In this document: positions 51,551-62,649 of the stretch, in pieces | Layout: the number at the start of each line of letters is the position of its first letter | How positions within the stretch are numbered: the stretch's first letter is position 1 | Source: Coriaria nepalensis | Lineage: Eukaryota > Streptophyta > Magnoliopsida > Cucurbitales > Coriariaceae | Assembly: GCA_027186245.1 (NCBI GenBank) | Contig: CP114481.1 | Location: forward strand, 48,701,501-48,765,500 | DNA length: 64,000 bases | Direction: 5' to 3' | Position numbers and translations under genes: made by a program | Notes under the pieces: model-generated | Databases searched by the model: none | What the model was told of the DNA's origin: nothing | What the model saw: the letters and a program-made list of their open reading frames with translations, nothing else

Positions 51551-52680
51551 CTACAAAAACAAGTTTTGTGCATAATTTGCAAATGATCATTCCAAGGAAA
51601 GTGTGCATTCTTTTCACCATAAATTCATTTCAATCAGTCATTTCAAGTAAATATCATATTTCAATGCAATTCGAACGAATTCTATTTTTGCACGACAAAC
51701 ACAACTTTTGTGCATAACTTGCAAATGATCATTGCAAGGAAAGTGTGCATTCGTTTAACCTTAAAATCATTTCACTGAGTTATTTCAAGTCAATAACATA
51801 TTTCAAAGCAATTCGAATGAAGTCTATTTTTGCACTACAAACACAAGTTTTCTGCATAACTTGCAAATGATCATCGCAAGGAAAATGTGCATTCGTTTAA
51901 CTTTAAAATCATTTCAATGAGTCATTTCAAGTAAATAACTTATTTCAAAGCAAGTCGAACGAATTCTAGTTGTGCACTATAGACACAACTTTTGTGCATA
52001 ACTTGCAAATGATCATTGCAAGGAAAGTGTGCATTCGTTTAACCTTAAAATCATTTCAATGAGTCATTTCAAGTCAATAAATTATTTCAAGGCAAGTCGA
52101 ACGAATTCTAGTTTTCCACTACAGACACAACTTTTGTGCATAACTTGCAAATGGTCATCGCAAGGAAAGTGTGCATTCGTTTAACCTTAAAATCATTTCA
52201 ATGAGTTATTTCAAGTCAATAACATATTTCAAAGCAATTCGAATGAAGTCTATTTTTGCACTACAAACACAAGTTTTCTGCATAACTTGCAAATGATCAT
52301 CGCAAGGAAAGTGTGCATTCATTTAACCTTAAAATCATTTCAATGAGTCATTTCAAGTAAATTACTTATTTCAAAGCAAGTCGAACGAATTCTAGTTGTG
52401 CACTATAGACACAACTTTTGTGCATAACTTGCAAATGATCATTGCAAGGAAAGTGTGCATTCGTTTAACCTTAAAATCATTTCAATGAGTCATTTCAGGT
52501 CAATAGCGTATTTCAAAGCAATTCGAACGAAGTCTATTTTTGCACTACAAACACAAGTTTTGTGCATAACTTCCACATGATCATTGCAAGGAAAGTATGC
52601 ATTCGTTTAAAATTAAAATCATTTCAATGAGTCATTTCAAGTAAATAACTTATTTCAAAGCAATTCGAACGAATTCTATT
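51550..52680 (+). repeat. Mixed beta-type monomers
   Basis: This holds only satellite. CATAATTTGC at 51,571 begins a run similar to 53,133 (1,562 bp, 11 monomers), but the order then changes. It includes AATAAATTATTTCAAGGC with TTTTCCAC at about 52,076-52,120, a group also seen near 1,828, 35,746 and 63,270. Confidence 0.6.
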
Positions 52681-54379
52681 TTTGCACTACAAACACAACT
52701 TTTGTGCATAACTTGCAAATGATCATTGCAAGGAAAGTGTGCATTCGTTTAACCTTAAAATCATTTGAATGAGTCATTTCAAGTAAATAACTTATTTCAA
52801 AGCAATTCGAACGAATTCTATTTTTGCACTACAAACACAACTTTTGTGCATAACTTGCAAATGATCATCGCAAGGAAAGTGTGCATTCGTTTAACCTTAA
52901 AATCATTTCAATCAGTCATTTCAAGTCAATAACTAATTTCAAAGCAATTCGAACGAATTCTATTTTTGCACTACAAACACAACTTTTGTGCATAACTTGC
53001 AAATGATCATCGCAAGGAAAGTGTGCATTCGTTTAACCTTAAAATCATTTCAATCAGTCATTTCAAGTCAATAACTAATTTCAAAGCAATTCGAACGAAT
53101 TCTATTTTTGCACTACAAAAACAAGTTTTGTGCATAATTTGCAAATGATCATTCCAAGGAAAGTGTGCATTCTTTTGACCATAAATTCATTTCAATCAGT
53201 CATTTCAAGTAAATATCATATTTCAAAGCAATTCGAACGAATTCTATTTTTGCACGACAAACACAACGTTTGTGCATAACTTGCAAATGATCATTGCAAG
53301 GAAAGTGTGCATTCGTTTAACCTTAAAATCATTTCAATGATTTATTTCAAGTCAATAACATATTTCAAAGCAATTCGAATGAAGTCTATTTTTGCACTAC
53401 AAACACAAGTTTTCTGCATAACTTGCAAATGATCATCGCAAGGAAAGTGTGCATTCGTTTAACCTTTAAATCATTTCAATGAGTCATTTCAAGTAAATAA
53501 CTTATTTCAAAGCAAGTCGAACGAATTCTAGTTGTGCACTATAGACACAACTTTTGTGCATAACTTGCAAATGTTCATCGCAAGGAAAGTGTGCATTCGT
53601 TTAACCTTCAAGTCATTTCAATCAGTCATTTCAAGTCAATAACTAATTTCAAAGCAATTCGAACGAATTCTATTTTTGCATTTTAAAAACAAGTTTTGTG
53701 CATAACTTGCAAATGATCATTCCAAGGAAAGTGTGCATTCGTTTAAAATTAAAATCATTTCAATGAGTCATTTCAATAACTTATTTCAAAGCAAGTCGAA
53801 CGAATTCTAGTTTTGCAATATAGACACAACTTTTGTGCATAACTTGCAAATGATCATTGCAAGGAAAGTGTGCATTCGTTTAACCTTAAAATCATTTTAA
53901 TGAGTCATTTCAAGTCAATAACTAATTTCAAAGCAATTCGAATGAATTCTATTTTTGCACTACAAACACAACTTTTGTGCATAACTTCCAAATGATCATT
54001 CCAAGGAAAGTGTGCATTCTTTTAACCATAAATTCATTTCAATCAATCATTTCAAGTAAATATCATATTTCAAATCAATACGAACGAATTCTATTTTTGC
54101 ACTACAAACACCACTTTTGTGCATAACTTGCAAATGATCATTGCAAGGAAAGTGTGCATTCGTTTAACCTTAAAATCATTTCAATGAGTCATTTCAGGTC
54201 AATAACATATTTCAAAGCAATTCGAACGAAGTCTATTTTTGCACTACAAACACAAGTTTTGTGCATAACTTGCAAATGATCATTCCAAGGAAATTATGCA
54301 TTCTTTTAACCCTAAAATCATTTCAATCAGTCATTTCAAGTAAATATCATATTTCAAAGCAATTCGAACGAATTCTATT
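52681..54379 (+). repeat. 12-monomer beta-derived HOR, copy 1 (1,699 bp)
   Basis: AAATGTTCATCGC recurs at 53,569, 55,268 and 56,967, and CATAATTTGC at 53,133, 54,832 and 56,531, all 1,699 bp apart (12 x 142 minus 5). The missing five bases are the TTTCAATAAC deletion at 53,771. The 436-bp interval between the two markers is the same as in the beta 26-mer (40,495 to 40,931), so this unit was carved from part of beta. Confidence 0.85.
53771..53780 (+). other. 5-bp deletion junction (TTTCAATAAC)
   Basis: Neighbouring monomers read TTTCAAGTAAATAAC. Five bases are missing here and at 55,470, so the event came before the copy 1/copy 2 duplication, and copy 3 without it represents another lineage. 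Confidence 0.75.
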
Positions 54380-56078
54380 TTTGCACTACGAACACAACTT
54401 TTGTGCATAACCTGCAAATGATCATTGCAAGGAAAGTGTGCATTCATTTAACCTTAAAATCATTTCAATGAGTCATTTCAAGTAAATAACTTATTTCAAA
54501 GCAATTCGAACGAATTCTATTTTTGCACTACAAACACAACTTTTGTGCATAACTTGCAAATGATCATCGCAAGGAAAGTGTGCATTCGTTTAACCTTAAA
54601 ATCATTTCAATCAGTCATTTCAAGTCAATAACTAATTTCAAAGCAATTCGAACGAATTCTATTTTTGCACTACAAACACAACTTTTGTGCATAACTTGCA
54701 AATGATCATCGCAAGGAAAGTGTGCATTCGTTTAACCTTAAAATCATTTCAATCAGTCATTTCAAGTCAATAACTAATTTCAAAGCAATTCGAACGAATT
54801 CTATTTTTGCACTACAAAAACAAGTTTTGTGCATAATTTGCAAATGATCATTCCAAGGAAAGTGTGCATTCTTTTGACCATAAATTCATTTCAATCAGTC
54901 ATTTCAAGTAAATATCATATTTCAAAGCAATTCGAACGAATTCTATTTTTGCACGACAAACACAACGTTTGTGCATAACTTGCAAATGATCATTGCAAGG
55001 AAAGTGTGCATTCGTTTAACCTTAAAATCATTTCAATGATTTATTTCAAGTCAATAACATATTTCAAAGCAATTCGAATGAAGTCTATTTTTGCACTACA
55101 AACACAAGTTTTCTGCATAACTTGCAAATGATCATCGCAAGGAAAGTGTGCATTCGTTTAACCTTTAAATCATTTCAATGAGTCATTTCAAGTAAATAAC
55201 TTATTTCAAAGCAAGTCGAACGAATTCTAGTTGTGCACTATAGACACAACTTTTGTGCATAACTTGCAAATGTTCATCGCAAGGAAAGTGTGCATTCGTT
55301 TAACCTTCAAGTCATTTCAATCAGTCATTTCAAGTCAATAACTAATTTCAAAGCAATTCGAACGAATTCTATTTTTGCATTTTAAAAACAAGTTTTGTGC
55401 ATAACTTGCAAATGATCATTCCAAGGAAAGTGTGCATTCGTTTAAAATTAAAATCATTTCAATGAGTCATTTCAATAACTTATTTCAAAGCAAGTCGAAC
55501 GAATTCTAGTTTTGCAATATAGACACAACTTTTGTGCATAACTTGCAAATGATCATTGCAAGGAAAGTGTGCATTCGTTTAACCTTAAAATCATTTTAAT
55601 GAGTCATTTCAAGTCAATAACTAATTTCAAAGCAATTCGAATGAATTCTATTTTTGCACTACAAACACAACTTTTGTGCATAACTTCCAAATGATCATTC
55701 CAAGGAAAGTGTGCATTCTTTTAACCATAAATTCATTTCAATCAATCATTTCAAGTAAATATCATATTTCAAATCAATACGAACGAATTCTATTTTTGCA
55801 CTACAAACACCACTTTTGTGCATAACTTGCAAATGATCATTGCAAGGAAAGTGTGCATTCGTTTAACCTTAAAATCATTTCAATGAGTCATTTCAGGTCA
55901 ATAACATATTTCAAAGCAATTCGAACGAAGTCTATTTTTGCACTACAAACACAAGTTTTGTGCATAACTTGCAAATGATCATTCCAAGGAAATTATGCAT
56001 TCTTTTAACCCTAAAATCATTTCAATCAGTCATTTCAAGTAAATATCATATTTCAAAGCAATTCGAACGAATTCTATT
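54380..56078 (+). repeat. 12-monomer beta-derived HOR, copy 2 (1,699 bp)
   Basis: This is in register with copy 1, carrying the same 5-bp deletion at 55,470. It starts with CACTACGAACAC where copy 1 has CACTACAAACAC. Confidence 0.85.
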
Positions 56079-57769
56079 TTTGCACTACGAACACAACTTT
56101 TGTGCATAACTTGCAAATGATCATTGCAAGGAAAGTGTGCATTCGTTTAACCTTAAAATCATTTCAATGAGTCATTTCAAGTAAATAACTTATTTCAAAG
56201 CAATTCGAACGAATTCTATTTTTGCACTACAAACACAACTTTTGTGCATAACTTGCAAATGATCATCGCAAGGAAAGTGTGCATTCGTTTAACCTTAAAA
56301 TCATTTCAATCAGTCATTTCAAGTCAATAACTAATTTCAAAGCAATTCGAACGAATTCTATTTTTGCACTACAAACACAACTTTTGTGCATAACTTGCAA
56401 ATGATCATCGCAAGGAAAGTGTGCATTCGTTTAACCTTAAAATCATTTCAATCAGTCATTTCAAGTCAATAACTAATTTCAAAGCAATTCGAACGAATTC
56501 TATTTTTGCACTACAAAAACAAGTTTTGTGCATAATTTGCAAATGATCATTCCAAGGAAAGTGTGCATTCTTTTGACCATAAATTCATTTCAATCAGTCA
56601 TTTCAAGTAAATATCATATTTCAAAGCAATTCGAACGAATTCTATTTTTGCACGACAAACACAACGTTTGTGCATAACTTGCAAATGATCATTGCAAGGA
56701 AAGTGTGCATTCGTTTAACCTTAAAATCATTTCAATGATTTATTTCAAGTCAATAACATATTTCAAAGCAATTCGAATGAAGTCTATTTTTGCACTACAG
56801 ACACCACTTTTGTGCATAACTTGCAAATGATCATCGCAAGGAAAGTGTGCATTCGTTTAACCTTTAAATCATTTCAATGAGTCATTTCAAGTAAATAACT
56901 TATTTCAAAGCAAGTCGAACGAATTCTAGTTGTGCACTATAGACACAACTTTTGTGCATAACTTGCAAATGTTCATCGCAAGGAAAGTGTGCATTCGTTT
57001 AACCTTCAAGTCATTTCAAGTCAATAACTAATTTCAAAGCAATTCGAACGAATTCTATTTTTGCATTTTAAAAACAAGTTTTGTGCATAACTTGCAAATG
57101 ATCATTCAGAGGAAAGTGTGCATTCGTTTAAAATTAAAATCATTTCAATGAGTCATTTCAAGTAAATAACTTATTTCAAAGCAAGTCGAACGAATTCTAG
57201 TTTTGCAATATAGACACAACTTTTGTGCATAACTTGCAAATGATCATTGCAAGGAAAGTGTGCATTCGTTCAACCTTAAAATCATTTTAATGAGTCATTT
57301 CAAGTCAATAACTAATTTCAAAGCAATTCGAATGAATTCTATTTTTGCACTACAAACACAACTTTTGTGCATAACTTCCAAATGATCATTCCAAGGAAAG
57401 TGTGCATTGTTTTAACCATAAATTCATTTCAATCAATCATTTCAAGTAAATATCATATTTCAAATCAATACGAACGAATTCTATTTTTGCACTACAAACA
57501 CCACTTTTGTGCATAACTTGCAAATGATCATTGCAAGGAAAGTGTGCATTCGTTTAACCTTAAAATCATTTCAATGAGTTATTTCAGGTCAATAACATAT
57601 TTCAAAGCAATTCGAACGAAGTCTATTTTTGCACTACAAACACAAGTTTTGTGCATAACTTGCAAATGATCATTCCAAGGAAATTATGCATTCTTTTAAC
57701 CCTAAAATCATTTCAATCAGTCATTTCAAGTAAATATCATATTTCAAAGCAATTCGAACGAATTCTATT
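56079..57769 (+). repeat. 12-monomer beta-derived HOR, copy 3 (1,691 bp)
   Basis: This follows copies 1 and 2 but lacks the 5-bp deletion and has instead a 13-bp deletion at 57,011, giving 1,691 bp. Private changes include ACAGACACCAC near 56,806 and TTCAGAGG near 57,106. Confidence 0.82.
57011..57019 (+). other. Independent 13-bp deletion between internal direct repeats
   Basis: One of the two TCATTTCAA copies is lost, exactly as at 4,217, but in a different monomer type (CCTTCAAG upstream). It must be a separate event. Confidence 0.75.
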
Positions 57770-58650
57770 TTTGCCCTACGAACACAACTTTTGTGCATAA
57801 CTTGCAAATGATCATTGCAAGGAAAGTGTGCATTCGTTTAACCTTAAAATCATTTCAATGAGTCATTTCAAGTAAATAACTTATTTCAAAGCAATTCGAA
57901 CGAATTCTATTTTTGCACTACAAACACAACTTTTGTGCATAACTTGCAAATGATCATCGCAAGGAAAGTGTGCATTCGTTTAACCTTAAAATCATTTCAA
58001 TCAGTCATTTCAAGTCAATAACTAATTTCAAAGCAATTCGAACGAATTCTATTTTTGCACTACAAACACAACTTTTGTGCATAACTTGCAAATGATCATC
58101 GCAAGGAAAGTGTGCATTCGTTTAACCTTAAAATCATTTCAATCAGTCATTTCAAGTCAATAACTAATTTCAAAGCAATTCGAACGAATTCTATTTTTGC
58201 ACTACAAAAACAAGTTTTGTGCATAATTTGCAAATGATCATTCCAAGGAAAGTGTGCATTCTTTTGACCATAAATTCATTTCAATCAGTCATTTCAAGTA
58301 AATATCATATTTCAATGCAATTCGAACGAATTCTATTTTTGCACGACAAACACAACTTTTGTGCATAACTTGCAAATGATCATTGCAAGGAAAGTGTGCA
58401 TTCGTTTAACCTTAAAATCATTTCAATGAGTTATTTCAAGTCAATAACATATTTCAAAGCAATTCGACTGAAGTCTATTTTTGCACTACAAACACAAGTT
58501 TTCTGCATAACTTGCAAATGATCATCGCAAGGAAAGTGTGCATTCGTTTAACCTTAAAATCATTTCAATGAGTCATTTCAAGTAAATAACTTATTTCAAA
58601 GCCAGTCGAACGAATTCTAGTTGTGCACTATAGACACAACTTTTGTGCAT
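57770..58650 (+). repeat. 12-monomer beta-derived HOR, partial copy 4
   Basis: This starts as TTGCCCTACGAACAC and follows copy 3 through CATAATTTGC at 58,222. Near 58,650 an extra monomer with AGTTGTCCAC is present, so AAATGTTCATC comes at 58,800, 13 rather than 12 monomers after the last one. Confidence 0.75.
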
Positions 58651-61650
58651 AACTTGCAAATGATCATTGCAAGGAAAGTGTGCATTCGTTTAACCTTAAA
58701 ATCATTTCAATGAGTCATTTCAAGTAAATAACTTATTTCAAAGCAAGTCGAACGAATTCTAGTTGTCCACTATAGACACAACTTTTGTGCATAACTTTCA
58801 AATGTTCATCGCAAGGAAAGTGTGCATTCGTTTAACCTTCAAGTCATTTCAATCAGTCATTTCAAGTCAATAACTAATTTCAAAGCAATTCGAACGAATT
58901 CTATTTTTGCATTTTAAAAACAAGTTTTGTGCATAACTTGCAAATGATCATTCCAAGGAAAGTGTGCATTCGTTTAAGATTAAAATCATTTCAATGAGTC
59001 ATTTCAAGTAAATAACTTATTTCAAAGCAAGTCGAACGAATTCTAGTTTTGCAATATAGACACAACTTTTGTGCATAACTTGCAAATGATCATTGCAAGG
59101 AAAATGTGCATTCGTTTAACCTTAAAATCATTTCAATGAGTCATTTCAGGTCAATAACATATTTCAAAGCAATTCGAACGAAGTCTATTTTTGCACTACA
59201 AACACAAGTTTTGTGCATAACTTGCAAATGATCATTCCAAGGAAAGTGTGCATTCGTTTAAAATTAAAATCATTTCAATGAGTCATTTCAAGTAAATAAC
59301 TTATTTCAAAGCAAGTCGAACGAATTCTAGTTTTGCAATATAGACACAACTTTTGTGCATAACTTGCAAATGATCATTGCAAGGAAAGTGTGCATTCGTT
59401 TAACCTTAAAATCATTTTAATGAGTCATTTCAAGTCAATAACTAATTTCAAATCAATTCGAACGAATTCTATTTTTGCACTACAAACACAACTTTTGTGC
59501 ATAACTTGCAAATGATCATTCCAAGGAAAGTGTGCATTCTTTTAACCATAAATTCATTTCAATCAATCATTTCAAGTAAATATCATATTTCAAATCAATA
59601 CGAACGAATTCTATTTTTGCACTACAAACACAACTTTTGTGCATAACTTGCAAATGATCATTGCAAGGAAAATGTGCATTCGTTTAACCTTAAAATCATT
59701 TCAATGAGTCATTTCAGGTCAATAACATATTTCAAAGCAATTCGAACGAAGTCTATTTTTGCACTACAAACACAAGTTTTGTGCATAACTTGCAAATGAT
59801 CATTCCAAGGAAAGTGTGCATTCTTTTAACCCTAAAATCATTTCAATCAGTCATTTCAAGTAAATATCATATTTCAAAGCAATTCGAACGAATTCTATTT
59901 TTGCACTACGAACACAACTTTTGTGCATAACTTGCAAATGATCATTGCAAGGAAAGTGTGCATTCGTTTAACCTTAAAATCATTTCAATGAGTCATTTCA
60001 AGTAAATAACTTATTTCAAAGCAATTCGAACGAATTCTATTTTTGCACTACAAACACAACTTTTGTGCATAACTTGCAAATGATCATCGCAAGGAAAGTG
60101 TGCATTCGTTTAACCTTAAAATCATTTCAATCAGTCATTTCAAGTCAATAACTAATTTCAAAGCAATTCGAACGAATTCTATTTTTGCACTACAAAAACA
60201 AGTTTTGTGCATAATTTGCAAATGATCATTCCAAGGATAGTGTGCATTCTTTTGACCATAAATTCATTTCAATCAGGCATTTCAAGTAAATATCATATTT
60301 CAATGCAATTCGAACGAATTCTATTTTTGCACGACAAACACAACTTTTGTGCATAACTTGCAAATGATCATCGCAAGGAAAGTGTGCATTCGTTTAACCT
60401 TAAAATCATTTCAATGAGTTATTTCAAGTCAATAACATATTTCAAAGCAATTCGAATGAAGTCTATTTTTGCACTACAAACACAAGTTTTCTGCATAACT
60501 TGCAAATGATCATCGCAAGGAAAGTGTGCATTCGTTTAACCTTAAAATCATTTCAATGAGTCATTCCAAGTAAATAACTTATTTCAAAGCAAGTCGAACG
60601 AATTCTATTTTTGCACTACAAACACAACTTTTGTGCATAACTTGCAAATGATCATCGCAAGGAAAGTGTGCATTCGTTTAACCTTAAAATCATTTCAATC
60701 AGTCATTTCAAGTCAATAACTAATTTCAAAGCAATTCGAACGAATTCTATTTTTGCACTACAAAAACAAGTTTTGTGCATAATTTGCAAATGATCATTCC
60801 AAGGAAAGTGTGCATTCTTTTGACCATAAATTCATTTCAATCAGGCATTTCAAGTAAATATCATATTTCAATGCAATTCGAACGAATTCTATTTTTGCAC
60901 GACAAACACAACTTTTGTGCATAACTTGCAAATGATCATCGCAAGGAAAGTGTGCATTCGTTTAACCTTAAAATCATTTCAATGAGTTATTTCAAGTCAA
61001 TAACGTATTTCAAAGCAATTCGAATGAAGTCTATTTTTGCACTACAAACACAAGTTTTCTGCATAACTTGCAAATGATCATCGCAAGGAAAGTGTGCATT
61101 CGTTTAACCTTAAAATCATTTCAATGAGTCATTTCATGTAAATAACTTATTTCAAAGCAAGTCGAACGAATTCTAGTTGTGCACTATAGACACAACTTTT
61201 GTGCATAACTTGCAAATGATCAGTGCAAGGAAAGTGTGCATTCGTTTAACCTTAAAATCATTTCAATGAGTCATTTCAAGTAAATAACTTATTTCAAAGC
61301 AAGTCGAACGAATTCTAGTTGTGCACTATAGACACAACTTTTGTGCATAACTTGCAAATGTTCATCGCAAGGAAAGTGTGCATTCGTTTAACCTTCAAGT
61401 CATTTCAATCAGTCATTTCAAGTCAATAACTCATTTCAAAGCAATTCGAACGAATTCTATTTTTGCATTTTAAAAACAAGTTTTGTGCATAACTTGCAAA
61501 TGATCATTCCAAGGAAAGTGTGCATTCGTTTAAAATTAAAATCATTTCAATGAGTCATTTCAAGTAAATAACTTATTTCAAAGCAAGTCGAACGAATTCT
61601 AGTTTTGCAATATAGACACAACTTTTGTGCATAACTTGCAAATGATCATT
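58045..61650 (+). repeat. 18-monomer segmental repeat (2,556 bp spacing)
   Basis: AAATGTTCATCGC at 58,800 and 61,356 is 2,556 bp apart (18 x 142). The match extends from about 58,045 against 60,601 to about 59,100 against 61,650. Within it, CATAATTTGC at 60,210 and 60,778 marks a further 4-mer tandem copy (568 bp). The two copies differ by scattered substitutions (GCCAGTCG, GACTGAAGTC, ATCAGTGC). Confidence 0.72.
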
Positions 61651-62420
61651 GCAAGGAAAGTGTGCATTCGTTTAACCTTAAAATCATTTTAATGAGTCAT
61701 TTCAAGTCAATAACTAATTTTAAAGCAATTCGAACGAATTCTATTTTTGCACTACAAACACAACTTTTGTGCATAACTTGCAAATGATCATTCCAAGGAA
61801 AGTGTGCATTCTTTTAACCATAAATTCATTTCAATCAATCATTTCAAGTAAATATCATATTTCAAATCAATACGAACGAATTCTATTGTTGCACTACAAA
61901 CACAACTTTTGTGCATAACTTGCAAATGATCATTGCAAGGAAAATGTGCATTCGTTTAATCTTAAAATCATTTCAATGAGTCATTTCAGGTCAATAACAT
62001 ATTTCAAAGCAATTCGAACGAAGTCTATTTTTGCACTACAAACACAAGTTTTGTGCATAACTTGCAAATGATCATTCCAAGGAAAGTGTGCATTCTTTTA
62101 ACCCTAAAATCATTTCAATCAGTCATTTCAAGTAAATATCATATTTCAAAGCCATTCGAACGAATTCTATTTTTGCACTACGAACACAACTTTTGTGCAT
62201 AACTTGCAAATGATCATTGCAAGGAAAGTGTGCATTCGTTTAACCTTAAAATCATTTCAATGAGTCATTTCAAGTAAATAACTTATTTCAAAGCAATTCG
62301 AACGAATTCTATTTTTGCACTACAAACACAACTTTTGTGCATAACTTGCAAATGATCATCGCAAGGAAAGTGTGCATTCGTTTAACCTTAAAATCATTTC
62401 AATCAGTCATTTCAAGTCAA
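59200..62420 (+). repeat. 16-monomer segmental repeat (2,272 bp spacing)
   Basis: The sequence from 59,351 corresponds to that from 61,623 at 2,272 bp (16 x 142), including the CATTTTAATGAG monomer, CAATACGAACG, GGAAAATGTGC and CACTACGAACAC. CATAATTTGC at 60,210 and 62,624 is one monomer further apart (2,414 bp), because an extra TCGCAAGG monomer is present near 62,340-62,480. Confidence 0.65.
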
Positions 62421-62649
62421 TAACTAATTTCAAAGCAATTCGAACGAATTCTATTTTTGCACTACAAACACAACTTTTGTGCATAACTTGCAAATGATCA
62501 TCGCAAGGAAAGTGTGCATTCGTTTAACCTTAAAATCATTTCAATCAGTCATTTCAAGTCAATAACTAATTTCAAAGCAATTCGAACGAATTCTATTTTT
62601 GCACTACAAAAACAAGTTTTGTGCATAATTTGCAAATGATCATTCCAAG

